Source: DASTDY01 sp035457345
GTDB taxonomy: Bacteria > Patescibacteriota > Saccharimonadia > Saccharimonadales > EFPC-124
Direction of reading: 5' to 3'
Assembly (NCBI GenBank): GCA_035457345.1
Contig: DATIBT010000006.1
Span: 1-52,632 of the forward strand
DNA length: 52,632 nucleotides
In this document: positions 31,527 through 39,346 of the stretch, piece after piece
Position numbering within the stretch: position 1 is the stretch's first letter
How the letters are laid out: every line of letters starts with the position of its first letter
The notes under the pieces: generated by a model
What the model was told of the DNA's origin: nothing
Databases searched by the model: none
What the model saw: only the letters and a program-made list of their open reading frames with translations
Position numbers and translations under genes: made by a program

Positions 31527-32342
31527 TCAAGGCAACGCACGGTGTTTACGCGACCGTAGGTAGTGCAATAAGTCCACCATTACAAAACTAATTACCATTA
31601 AGAGGAGCCAGGAGCCGAGCTTTTCTAAACCCACCATCTCCCACTGGCCAACCTGATGCGGGTAGAGCCATACATTCACATAGGTGGCAATATTCTCAGC
31701 CAACCAAATAAAAAAGGCAATCAGCACAAATGCCATAACCAAGGGCATGCGGCGCACTGTCGTATTGATAGTATAGGTGACCCACGTGCGGCCGAATAGC
31801 AGCAGGATGGCAAGGAATAAAAAATAGCGTATGTCGTAGAAAAAATGGTGCGTAAAAAAGTTGGCGTAAATACCAACCGCCAGGAATGCAGTGGCAATAC
31901 GATTAGGATACTTGCTAAACTCAAGCTCCATAACCCGCCAGGACCGTGCCATGTAACTGCCGACAGCCGCGTACATAAATCCAGAGAACAGGGGGACATT
32001 ACCCAGTTTAAAGAAGGCGTCACCGGGGTACGACCAAGAACCAATTGCACCTGAGGTCTTAAACAGTTCCATGCCTAATCCTACAAGGTGAAATAACATA
32101 ATGGTGATGACCTCGTGGGGCTTCTCCAGCTTTGCCGCCAGCATACATAGTTGAATGGCAATAGCGGCAATAAACAGCCAGTCGTAGCGCATTAACAGTG
32201 GCAAATCTACATAAGCCGTTAGAACCAGCACAAAAAGCATAAGGCCACCAAACAGTGCAGCCCAAGCTTGCTTAATGCCGAAAACTAACAGCGCACCAAA
32301 CGGCAAGCGACCAATAGCGTGGAGGAATTGTGTTTTTTGCAT
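31527..32342 (-). CDS. DUF817-family membrane protein
   Basis: A 271-residue protein with about eight membrane helices. Diagnostic stretches are the conserved SGAIGSWSYPGDAFFKLGNV, PLFSGFMYAAVGSYMARSWR, GIYANFFTHHFFYDIRYFLF and AENIATYVNVWLYPHQVGQW, which match DUF817 proteins found in many bacteria. The conserved Trp, Tyr, His-His and Asp residues inside the membrane suggest an enzymatic or transport role, but none is established. The ATG at 32342 begins MQKTQFLHAIGR. Transcribed alone, between a convergent gene and the tRNA-Lys terminator. Confidence 0.88.
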   Translation of the reverse strand: MQKTQFLHAIGRLPFGALLVFGIKQAWAALFGGLMLFVLVLTAYVDLPLLMRYDWLFIAAIAIQLCMLAAKLEKPHEVITIMLFHLVGLGMELFKTSGAIGSWSYPGDAFFKLGNVPLFSGFMYAAVGSYMARSWRVMELEFSKYPNRIATAFLAVGIYANFFTHHFFYDIRYFLFLAILLLFGRTWVTYTINTTVRRMPLVMAFVLIAFFIWLAENIATYVNVWLYPHQVGQWEMVGLEKLGSWLLLMVISFVMVDLLHYLRSRKHRALP

Positions 32343-32385
32343 CTGCCGCTTATTTTACAGATTGCTTCATGCATTCCATCATAAC

Positions 32386-32412
32386 AAAAAGACTCCCATA
32401 AGGAGTCTTTTT
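32386..32412 (-). terminator. Rho-independent terminator after tRNA-Lys
   Basis: AAAAAGACTCC pairs with GGAGTCTTTTT around CATAA. It is able to act in both directions. Confidence 0.85.
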
Positions 32413-32421
32413 GAATAATTT

Positions 32422-32498
32422 TGGAGGGCCCACTGGGGCTCGAACCCAGGACACCCTGCTTAAAAGGCAGGTGCTCTAACCAGCTGAGCTATGGGCCC
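32422..32498 (-). tRNA. trnK: tRNA-Lys (TTT anticodon), CCA encoded
   Basis: A 77-base cloverleaf: acceptor GGGCCCA/TGGGCCC, anticodon stem CCTGC/GCAGG with loop CTTTTAA (anticodon TTT), T-arm CTGGG-TTCGAGC-CCCAG and encoded 3' CCA. It lies alone, with a terminator 10 bases downstream. Confidence 0.95.
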
Positions 32499-32578
32499 AT
32501 TATGCCGAGGCATGCCGGGCGAACAGGAATATTTTACCAACTCAATCTGTTACTGTCAATCCGCCAGACCTCGCCGCA

Positions 32579-33064
32579 TCAATGCGCCTTTTTACCATCT
32601 TTGCCCTTTGGTTTGCGAGTTAGAAACATATCAACAATCGCCGCCACAAGGCCGGCGACAATAATGAGGCTTTCGTACTCTTTCAAATGATTGTAGATTG
32701 TGAGTCCTGGGCCATCAAGCTGGAGGGACGAACCAATGCTTGAGCGCAAAAATGCAAGCGCCAGCGCCGCGAATGCTAACGAGCCAAGCAGCCGCCACAA
32801 CATCTTACTATAGGTTGGCCCGCTAGCAAGTAACACTAGTGGCGGCGCTAGAATGAGCGCCGATTGCACCACAATGGAAAGTGGCGGCACCACCAGTGTA
32901 AAGCCCTGTTTTTCTATGAACGGCGTGAGCGTACCAGTCCAGTGCAGCGCCAAAAGCGAACCCGCAGCCAGCCCCAACCCAAGTACGCCAAAACGCCGCC
33001 TCGTCAAAAAGCTAAGAAGAAACAAAACCCCAAACAATAGCCCAATGACTACTAACGATGTCAT
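32579..33064 (-). CDS. polytopic membrane protein at the end of the ligase cluster
   Basis: A 161-residue protein with about five hydrophobic helices (VVIGLLFGVLFLLSFL, GVLGLGLAAGSLLALHW, VVQSALILAPPLVLLA, LLGSLAFAALALAFL, SLIIVAGLVAAIVDMFL) and a Lys-rich cytoplasmic tail. I do not recognise the family. It starts 16 bases after the stop of the RimK-like gene in the same direction, so it is probably the last gene of the dnaK operon transcript. Possible roles are export of, or membrane recruitment for, the product of the ligases (inference). Confidence 0.7.
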   Translation of the reverse strand: MTSLVVIGLLFGVLFLLSFLTRRRFGVLGLGLAAGSLLALHWTGTLTPFIEKQGFTLVVPPLSIVVQSALILAPPLVLLASGPTYSKMLWRLLGSLAFAALALAFLRSSIGSSLQLDGPGLTIYNHLKEYESLIIVAGLVAAIVDMFLTRKPKGKDGKKAH

Positions 33065-33080
33065 GCTTTTATATTAGCAT

Positions 33081-33986
33081 CTAGGCGCCAACGCGGTCTT
33101 TTTTGTTGCGGCGTTTGGCGTTGAGCTCTATGTATTCTATGGCTTTTTCGGCGACATTGCGGCCGGTTATGGTCTCTGGTGATTTGAAGCTCCCAGATGA
33201 ATTAACCTCTAGCACCAGGGGCCCGCGTGCAGAGCGCATCATGTCTACGGCGCAGATTGGCAGGCCCATAGCTTTGGCGGCTTTAATGGCGGTACGTTTT
33301 TCGTGGTCAGTCAGCTTAACTACCGATGCCACACCACCTTGATGAGTGTTGGATCTAAAGTCATCGTCTAAACTTTGGCGTTGTATGCTCGCAACCACCT
33401 TATTACCAATAACGATAGCCCGCACATCGGTACCGGCAGATTCCTTTACGAATTCCTGAATGACAAAGTTGACGCCTTCAACATAAAAAGCTTGCATTAC
33501 CGCTTTGGCGGCTTTGCTAGTTTCGGCAAGCACGACTCCATTGCCATGGGTGCCCTTGGCAACCTTAATAATGAGAGGGGTGCCGCCAGCCTGTTCAATA
33601 AGGTCATCAAAGGCAGCTGTTTCGCGGGCGAACAGTGTTTTAGGAATATCAACCCCGGCGCGAGCCATTAATTGATAGCTACGCAGCTTGTCGCGGGAAC
33701 GATTAATGGCAATTGAACTTGCGGTCGTGTACACTCCACGCATTTCAAACTGGCGCACAATGGCCGTACCGTACTTGGTGTAGCTCTGGGCAATGCGGGG
33801 GATGATGGCGTCGAAATCATTCAGCTCTTTACCGTTGTAACGTACAACGGGATTACTTTTTTCGACAGTAATATAACATTTGGCGTAGTTAATAATTTTA
33901 ACTTCGTGGCCACGCTTTTCAGCCTCTTCTTTGAGGCGCTTGGTGGTGTAATTGCCGGGACCCTTAGATAGAATACCGATTTTCAT
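33081..33986 (-). CDS. RimK-like ATP-grasp ligase
   Basis: A 301-residue ATP-grasp enzyme of RimK type and length. The N-terminal preATP-grasp domain is MKIGILSKGPGNYTTKRLKE through NDFDAIIPRIAQSYTKYGTA. The ATP-grasp core has PLIIKVAKGTHGNGVVLAET (Gly-rich loop over ATP), VIQEFVKESAGTDVRAIVIG, the lid VASIQRQSLDDDFRSNTHQG and the Mg-binding VDMMRSARGPLVLEVNSSG. RimK adds Glu residues to the end of ribosomal protein S6; related enzymes build other amide bonds, so the acceptor here is open. It lies 9 bases after the protease/ATP-grasp fusion gene and 16 before a membrane-protein gene. Confidence 0.88.
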   Translation of the reverse strand: MKIGILSKGPGNYTTKRLKEEAEKRGHEVKIINYAKCYITVEKSNPVVRYNGKELNDFDAIIPRIAQSYTKYGTAIVRQFEMRGVYTTASSIAINRSRDKLRSYQLMARAGVDIPKTLFARETAAFDDLIEQAGGTPLIIKVAKGTHGNGVVLAETSKAAKAVMQAFYVEGVNFVIQEFVKESAGTDVRAIVIGNKVVASIQRQSLDDDFRSNTHQGGVASVVKLTDHEKRTAIKAAKAMGLPICAVDMMRSARGPLVLEVNSSGSFKSPETITGRNVAEKAIEYIELNAKRRNKKDRVGA

Positions 33987-33995
33987 AGGTCCTCC

Positions 33996-35315
33996 CTATT
34001 TCTTACTGTAGCGTTTTAAGAATTTACCAAATGCAGCAATCTTTTCGTCAACGAATGTACCGGAGCTAATCTGTGGGCTGTTGTTGACCTCTAAGATATA
34101 CCACTTCTTGGCCGTAGTATCAAATAAAATATCAACACCCGCCACTTGGCGGTTCATGGCTACGGCAGCGCGAACGCACATGGCGCTAGTTGGGCCGTCT
34201 ATGGCGCTACGTGGCAATAGTTCCGACGTACCCCCTTGAGAAGTGTTGTTTAGGTGGCTGCCGGTTGATGCACGACGGCCCATAATCAGCGCGACATCTT
34301 TATCGAACACAAGCACGCGTAGGTCGCCATTATTCGGGCTAAAACGCTGGGCTATGTACATAATGTCCGGGCCGTCAGCCAGGTGCGCACGCAGTTCTTC
34401 TTCAGTATGTACCAAGTGATTATTGCGGCCCTGCTCGGCATTCACGTCCTTCAGCACAAACGGCTCGCCAAGCTGGCGCACAAGTTCGGAGTAGTGTTCA
34501 CGATAATACGCGTGCGACGCATATACCGAATCAGGCACCGGCAACTTTGCCAGGCTCAAACGTACCGCCTGTGTCAACTTAGTGACAGCGTGATGATTAG
34601 CGACTTCGCGGTCAATAAACAGTGTGCGACGCGCCTCAAGATACTCGGCAGCAGCAGAAGCAAGTGAAGCAAATTTTATGTAAGTGCGGAAATACACCAA
34701 ATCAAAGGCAGCAATGTCATACCCGCTGGTTGTTTCGGTAATGCGCAGGTGCCCGTCCTTGATTTCGTAGATGAGGTTTGCGTATGAGCTAACGATTACC
34801 TCCTCGTTCTCCCCAAGCATGTCATCAAGGCCTTCCTTGAGGCGTTCGGTTTTCTCACCCAGTGCCGATGCCAACACCAAAATACGCAAGTTACCGTGGC
34901 GCGGCGTAGCATGCCGGGCACTCACATCAACCAAAAACTTATTGCGGATAGTGGCGTTACCAATGAGAATTGGGTAGCGATGACTCGAGCGGTCCGCCAA
35001 ATTACACTTAGTCCGGAGCAACTTGCCGCCAAGACGCATAGTTATGCCAACCTTGTAGCGTTTCTCAACGGTGCCAAAGGAGTTTTTGACTGTAATGACG
35101 GTAAACTCATCGGTCATGATGCGCTCACCGGTGTAATACGGGCTTGTCTGATCGAACAGCACAAACGATAGCACGCCGTCGTGCTCGACAATTTCTGTTG
35201 CCCAGATCGCCGAGCTGTCGGCGCCGGTATCTATTTTTGCAGGCACATCGTAAATGCTGAGTTTTGGCAGGCTGACACGCTCGGTGCGGCCAATAGTCGC
35301 GGTTGGTTTGGTCAT
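33996..35315 (-). CDS. fusion of RimB-like aspartic peptidase and ATP-grasp ligase
   Basis: A 439-residue fusion. Residues 1-140 are a RimB/PF05618-type retropepsin-like domain, with the aspartic-protease motif in VPAKIDTGADSSAIWATEIV and the closing YPILIGNATIRNKFLVDVSA. Residues 145-439 are a RimK-like ATP-grasp ligase with FVLKDVNAEQGRNNHLVHTE, YIAQRFSPNNGDLRVLVFDK, the lid GRRASTGSHLNNTSQGGTSE and the Mg site WYILEVNNSPQIS. In pseudomonads RimB and RimK are separate proteins that trim and extend S6 tails. One chain carrying both would add and remove residues on the same target (inference). It lies 18 bases after the DUF1704 gene and 9 before the RimK-like gene. The start MTKPTATIGRTERV fits the family. 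Confidence 0.85.
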   Translation of the reverse strand: MTKPTATIGRTERVSLPKLSIYDVPAKIDTGADSSAIWATEIVEHDGVLSFVLFDQTSPYYTGERIMTDEFTVITVKNSFGTVEKRYKVGITMRLGGKLLRTKCNLADRSSHRYPILIGNATIRNKFLVDVSARHATPRHGNLRILVLASALGEKTERLKEGLDDMLGENEEVIVSSYANLIYEIKDGHLRITETTSGYDIAAFDLVYFRTYIKFASLASAAAEYLEARRTLFIDREVANHHAVTKLTQAVRLSLAKLPVPDSVYASHAYYREHYSELVRQLGEPFVLKDVNAEQGRNNHLVHTEEELRAHLADGPDIMYIAQRFSPNNGDLRVLVFDKDVALIMGRRASTGSHLNNTSQGGTSELLPRSAIDGPTSAMCVRAAVAMNRQVAGVDILFDTTAKKWYILEVNNSPQISSGTFVDEKIAAFGKFLKRYSKK

Positions 35316-35333
35316 GGCCTATATTTTACCTTG

Positions 35334-36848
35334 TTAGAGCTGTTTGTACACATTTGCCAGGTCATAGCCGCGGCGAATGTACTTGGCGTGCAATGGGTTG
35401 GTTGGATCGAACTGCGCGCACATCATGTAGCCCCATTCCATGGAGCGGTCGCGGTCGGACAATTCCGCCAGGCTGTTTAGATAGCCAGATGCCTTTACGT
35501 AGCCGCGGTAATACGCCAAATCCCGGGTGTCGAGCGCGCCACCACGCGTCATGCGCATCATCGACTGATACGCGGCGCTTTTACTCTTTTCTGTATCAAC
35601 TTTCTTGCCGCTTGTGGCTGCTTCTATGACTGACCGGCGCCACATAATTTCATACGCGCCCCTAAAATCACGCTTGTCGCCATCGCGGTCCATGCCAAGC
35701 ATAAGCCCGGCAGCCAGGTAGTAAATGCGGCCGGGCGTGGCAGGGCTGTCGCTATCGATTTGTTCGAGCGCGGTTAGCATGCCTTCTTCAAAATCCAGGC
35801 TGCCAGGCAGGGCGTAGCGAGCCATAGGGAGGCCTTCGCCGCGCGTACCAGGGTGCTGCATCCCACTAAATGCCATACTTGAACGGACAAGCGCCGCGAT
35901 CTGGCTGGTTCCCTCGGCCAATAAATCTCCGTTATAGCCGCGCAGGCCATGACCACGGACCTCGTGTAGTTCTTTGTGACGAAGGCTTGCACCGGTAAAT
36001 TGCGCGCGGCCGCGGCCAATATCGACCGACTTATCACGACGAGTCGTTTCAGCGGCATTGCCGTCTGTCAGGCGGGTGTGCCAGCCAATCATGCCTGTCA
36101 GGTCTTGCATTTCTTGGAAGTGCCGCACCGCTTCTTCGTGCGGCATCTTACCGCCTGATTCTGGCGGCAAAAAGAGCCGTTCGCCAAAGCGGACTTGAAT
36201 ATCACGCTTTAACACCTCGCGCGCATGCTGAGTAAGACCGGGTTTCATAAAGCCTTCTGGCTCCTTGCGGTCACCGGTAAGTTCCAAGAGCTCAGCGGCA
36301 ATCGCCTGCACTTCGTCATCTTTGCCGAGGGCAACAATAGCTTCGGCTTTGGTGCGGGTTTCGTCGAGCAAACTATCAAAATGGTCTTGTTCGGGCGAGC
36401 CAAATACCGTCATTTGCAGTTCGGCTGCCTTGTCTAAATGTTCCTGGCGCTCGCCTGGGTCTTCTGTACCCCAGGCACAGACAATCTCTATATGCCGGTC
36501 GACTTCGAGAATTTTCTTGCGCATGAGCTCGCGGGCAAGATCTTTATCTATAGAATCCGGTAGCTGTTCGGCGCGCTCATATAAATCCACCATTCGGTCG
36601 TGGGCAGCCTGCAGCGCCTCACCATCTAAATGGGGATAGGTAACCTCTGGATTTTCAATCTCCCCGGCTATAAATGCAGTCTTAACTCTTTCGCGCTCTT
36701 CTTTTGTTCCATCATCTTCACCCACCTTGTAGGGCTCGTTTGAGCCAATGCGAGCATAGGGCTCGTCGTCCCATATCTTCATAAGCTCTTCGACAGTATC
36801 TGGAACTGCCAGGCGTTCTGGTGTGTGTTGCGTGAGTGTTTCTGCCAT
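35334..36848 (-). CDS. DUF1704 (MATCAP/QEGLA-type) zinc metallopeptidase
   Basis: A 504-residue protein. Near residue 300 it carries RHKELHEVRGHGLRGYNGDL, whose HExxxH matches the zinc motif of DUF1704 peptidases (usually HEIGTH). It is followed by LLAEGTSQIAALVRSS and later FEEGMLTALEQ, corresponding to the (Q)EGLA elements. The N-terminal 250 residues are helical and charged. Eukaryotic MATCAP members remove the C-terminal Tyr or Glu of tubulin. Bacterial members often sit next to ATP-grasp genes, as here, where three such genes flank it. I infer trimming of ligase-made peptide tails. The sequence shows no secretion signal. The gene starts 8 bases after one ATP-grasp gene and ends 18 bases before the next. 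Confidence 0.75.
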   Translation of the reverse strand: MAETLTQHTPERLAVPDTVEELMKIWDDEPYARIGSNEPYKVGEDDGTKEERERVKTAFIAGEIENPEVTYPHLDGEALQAAHDRMVDLYERAEQLPDSIDKDLARELMRKKILEVDRHIEIVCAWGTEDPGERQEHLDKAAELQMTVFGSPEQDHFDSLLDETRTKAEAIVALGKDDEVQAIAAELLELTGDRKEPEGFMKPGLTQHAREVLKRDIQVRFGERLFLPPESGGKMPHEEAVRHFQEMQDLTGMIGWHTRLTDGNAAETTRRDKSVDIGRGRAQFTGASLRHKELHEVRGHGLRGYNGDLLAEGTSQIAALVRSSMAFSGMQHPGTRGEGLPMARYALPGSLDFEEGMLTALEQIDSDSPATPGRIYYLAAGLMLGMDRDGDKRDFRGAYEIMWRRSVIEAATSGKKVDTEKSKSAAYQSMMRMTRGGALDTRDLAYYRGYVKASGYLNSLAELSDRDRSMEWGYMMCAQFDPTNPLHAKYIRRGYDLANVYKQL

Positions 36849-36856
36849 AGGTTACT

Positions 36857-37813
36857 CTAATTTTGCAACAAAAAGTCTACAAAGTCTTTAGCGACATTGC
36901 GCGGCTTACCATGGACCGGCATTAAGTGCATGCCAAAACTAGGGCAGGCGTTGATTTCTATAAAATGCACATCGCCTGTTTTTTGATCCCACAAAAAGTC
37001 CACACCAGCGGTATCGAGCCGAAGGGCGGTGGCGAGCTGCTCGGCATATCCGGCGAGCGGCGAACTGAGTACGCTATCTGTTACGTCGTGCGCTTCGCCG
37101 CCCGTGCCAATGTTAGCAGTACCAACTACTTGTACGCGCTCGCCGTTACCAGGTATGTCTTGGTCAAGCCGTTCGCCCAAAAAACGCTCTGCAGCAGCGA
37201 GATCAATGTTATTTAATTTCTTTTCGTAATTAATGCCGCGATCCGGGTCATTTTCGTTTTCAAACATAATAAGTTCTCGAATGGTGCGCTTGCCATCGCC
37301 AATGACTTTTGCGGGAAGGCGATGAGCGGCCGCAATAGTTTTGCTGCCAATAACAAGCACACGAACGTCATCCCCGCTCACCTGCTCCTGCACCACAACC
37401 TTGCCCTTGATCGTATGCTCCTTTGCTTTGGCGACCGCCGCCTTTAGCTGCTCCTTGGTTGCCACGCCGACCGTAACGCCGTTGCCATGAGCGCCATCGC
37501 TCGGCTTAACAACCAGTGGCAGGTGCTGTTTGAGCAGTTCAAGTGCGGGGGCGAGATCATCGGTGGCCACTATGCAACTGGCGGGGACCGGCACACCAAG
37601 CGACGCCGCCATGTCATTGGCAAGCGGCTTGCGGTCGCTTATGTATCCACCTGTAAAGCTACTGGAATCAGGGGTGCTACTGCGCAGCAGGCGCCATTCA
37701 CCGCCCTTGCGGTAGCGGAGCAAGCCCGCCTCGGCGTTTACTACTTCGGCCTCAACACCGCGCGCTTGTAATTCTTCTAAAATAGCCTTGGCAGTCGTTT
37801 TGAGCGTTACCAC
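36857..37813 (-). CDS. ATP-grasp ligase of the cyanophycin-synthetase/GshAB type
   Basis: A 318-residue ATP-grasp enzyme. It shows LPLVVKPSDGAHGNGVTVGV (ATP loop), KVVVQEQVSGDDVRVLVIGS, the cyanophycin/GshAB-like AAAHRLPAKVIGDGKRTIRE then LIMFENENDPDRG, the spacer NIGTGGEAHDVTD and the Mg site AGVDFLWDQKTGDVHFIEIN. Such enzymes couple amino acids through side-chain carboxylates. The substrate is unknown. The GTG at 37813 overlaps the dnaJ stop (GTGGTAA), which argues for translational coupling to the chaperone operon. It is the first gene of the ligase/peptidase module. The preATP-grasp domain is short. Confidence 0.85.
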   Translation of the reverse strand: MVTLKTTAKAILEELQARGVEAEVVNAEAGLLRYRKGGEWRLLRSSTPDSSSFTGGYISDRKPLANDMAASLGVPVPASCIVATDDLAPALELLKQHLPLVVKPSDGAHGNGVTVGVATKEQLKAAVAKAKEHTIKGKVVVQEQVSGDDVRVLVIGSKTIAAAHRLPAKVIGDGKRTIRELIMFENENDPDRGINYEKKLNNIDLAAAERFLGERLDQDIPGNGERVQVVGTANIGTGGEAHDVTDSVLSSPLAGYAEQLATALRLDTAGVDFLWDQKTGDVHFIEINACPSFGMHLMPVHGKPRNVAKDFVDFLLQN

Positions 37814-38898
37814 AGCTTATGCCCGCCGCTCTTGGCGAACTGAGCCAGGAGTTCTTTTTGTTTTTTGCTGAGCTTGGTTGGAGTTTCCACCTGTACCGTC
37901 ACAATGTGCGCGGAACGGGCGCCGGTGCGCAGGTTGGGGATGCCGTGGCCGTTCAGTTTAAAATCGGTGCCGCTTTGGGTGCCGGCGGGAATTTTCATGG
38001 TAAGTGGGCCGTCAACAGTGTCTACTTGGAGCTCGCCGCCAAGTGCCGCGGTGACCATATCTACTTTTTCGGTCGAAATGATGAGCGTGCCTTCGCGGGT
38101 GAACTTTTTGTGTGGTTTAACGCGGATTGCAACATACAAATCGCCCTTTTGGCCGCCGTGGATCGCTTCGCCGCGGCCGGTTAAGCGGATAGTGGCGCCG
38201 TCGTCAATACCGGCGGGAATCTTGAGCTTAAATTCTTCTTTTCGGCGTTCGGTGCCGCGGCCGTTACAGCGGCTGCAAAGTTTCTCTGGCACCTTGCCCG
38301 TACCATGGCAGTGCTGGCAGGTTGCGGCCTGGTTAATGGTGCCAAAGACAGTGTTGATGGCACGGTTTACTTGGCCAGCGCCTTTGCAGGTCGGGCAGGT
38401 TTTGTTGCCAAAGCCAGGCTCGGCGCCGTCGCCTTTGCAATGTTTGCATTCGCCTTCTATATTGAGGCTGATTTCTTTTTCAACGCCAAATACGGCTTCT
38501 TCAAAGGTGAGTGTGGCTTCAACGGCAACATCTTGGCCGCGCCGGCGCTGTTGTTGCTGCCCCCCGCCACCAAAGAAGCTGCCAAAAATATCGCCCAGGT
38601 CAAATTCAAAATTCTGGCCTGCGCCGCCAAAGCCCTGGAAGTCGCCAAACGGATTACTGCCCGCACCGCCGCCAGCCGCTCCGCCAACACCGGCGTGACC
38701 AAATTGATCGTAACGTTGGCGCTTGGCGTCGTCTCTTAAGACTTCGTAGGCCTCGTTAATTTCTTTAAACTTAGTCTCGTCGCCACCCTCTTTGTCTGGG
38801 TGGTATTTAACGGCAAGCCGACGGAAGGCTTTTTTAATCTCGTCCGCGCTGGCGGATTTGGAAACACCTAAGACTTCGTAGTAATCACGTTTGGCCAT
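37807..38898 (-). CDS. dnaJ: Hsp40 co-chaperone DnaJ
   Basis: A 363-residue type I DnaJ that stimulates the DnaK ATPase and delivers substrates. The J-domain has AFRRLAVKYHPDKEGGDETK with HPD. A Gly/Phe-rich stretch follows (GGAAGGGAGSNPFGDFQGFG). The four zinc repeats are CKHCKGDG, CPTCKGAG, CQHCHGTG and CSRCNGRG. The C-terminal beta domains end DFKLNGHGIPNLRTGARSAH. Length is normal. It lies 4 bases after the Nudix-like gene, and its stop overlaps the start of the ATP-grasp gene. It is under the same CIRCE-controlled promoter as dnaK. Confidence 0.98.
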   Translation of the reverse strand: MAKRDYYEVLGVSKSASADEIKKAFRRLAVKYHPDKEGGDETKFKEINEAYEVLRDDAKRQRYDQFGHAGVGGAAGGGAGSNPFGDFQGFGGAGQNFEFDLGDIFGSFFGGGGQQQQRRRGQDVAVEATLTFEEAVFGVEKEISLNIEGECKHCKGDGAEPGFGNKTCPTCKGAGQVNRAINTVFGTINQAATCQHCHGTGKVPEKLCSRCNGRGTERRKEEFKLKIPAGIDDGATIRLTGRGEAIHGGQKGDLYVAIRVKPHKKFTREGTLIISTEKVDMVTAALGGELQVDTVDGPLTMKIPAGTQSGTDFKLNGHGIPNLRTGARSAHIVTVQVETPTKLSKKQKELLAQFAKSGGHKLW

Positions 38899-38902
38899 AC
38901 TT

Positions 38903-39346
38903 TTAAACTTTTGCTTCTTTTAGATGCTGTAAATTGTAGCGTTCCGCAATCCTGTCTCGCACTGTCAACATCAGATCAGTGTAGAGTGCGTCCTCTGGAG
39001 CAAAAGGCGCATATAATCGCTTGTCTACCAACTGCGGAGATTGCGTCTCGCGGGTCACTTCGGCCTCGTAGACCGTGAATGGCGTTTCTTGCTGGCCGTC
39101 CTTTGAGGCTATCTTGGTATCGACTACTTTCTTCAAGGATCCCAGCACTACTTTACCACCGAAATCCTCAGCCAGCTCTACCGCCGTATTCTGCGCCTCC
39201 TGCTCTGGCAATGTCAGCCGGCGATTTGGAACCTGCCAACCTGCCCACTGTGGTGAGTCTTGATAGTAGAGCAGCCACACCAATTCTTCGTGTCCCGCTA
39301 TCTTTTGGTAAAAAACGAAATCAACGATCGTTGGCGTAGCAGCCAT
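38903..39346 (-). CDS. Nudix-fold protein with a degenerate Nudix box
   Basis: A 147-residue protein. The layout (TIVDFVFYQKIAGHEELVWL, then WAGWQVPNRRLTLPEQEAQN, TAVELAEDFGGKVVLGSLKK) follows the Nudix fold. The box GX5EX7REUXEEXGU is changed, however: the first Gly is Asn, and REUXEE reads VELAED. The enzyme is therefore probably inactive as a hydrolase or has altered chemistry. It starts directly after the dnaK stop (TAAATG) and ends 4 bases before dnaJ. Its retention between two chaperone genes suggests a binding or sensing role in the chaperone system; this is inference. Confidence 0.65.
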   Translation of the reverse strand: MAATPTIVDFVFYQKIAGHEELVWLLYYQDSPQWAGWQVPNRRLTLPEQEAQNTAVELAEDFGGKVVLGSLKKVVDTKIASKDGQQETPFTVYEAEVTRETQSPQLVDKRLYAPFAPEDALYTDLMLTVRDRIAERYNLQHLKEAKV

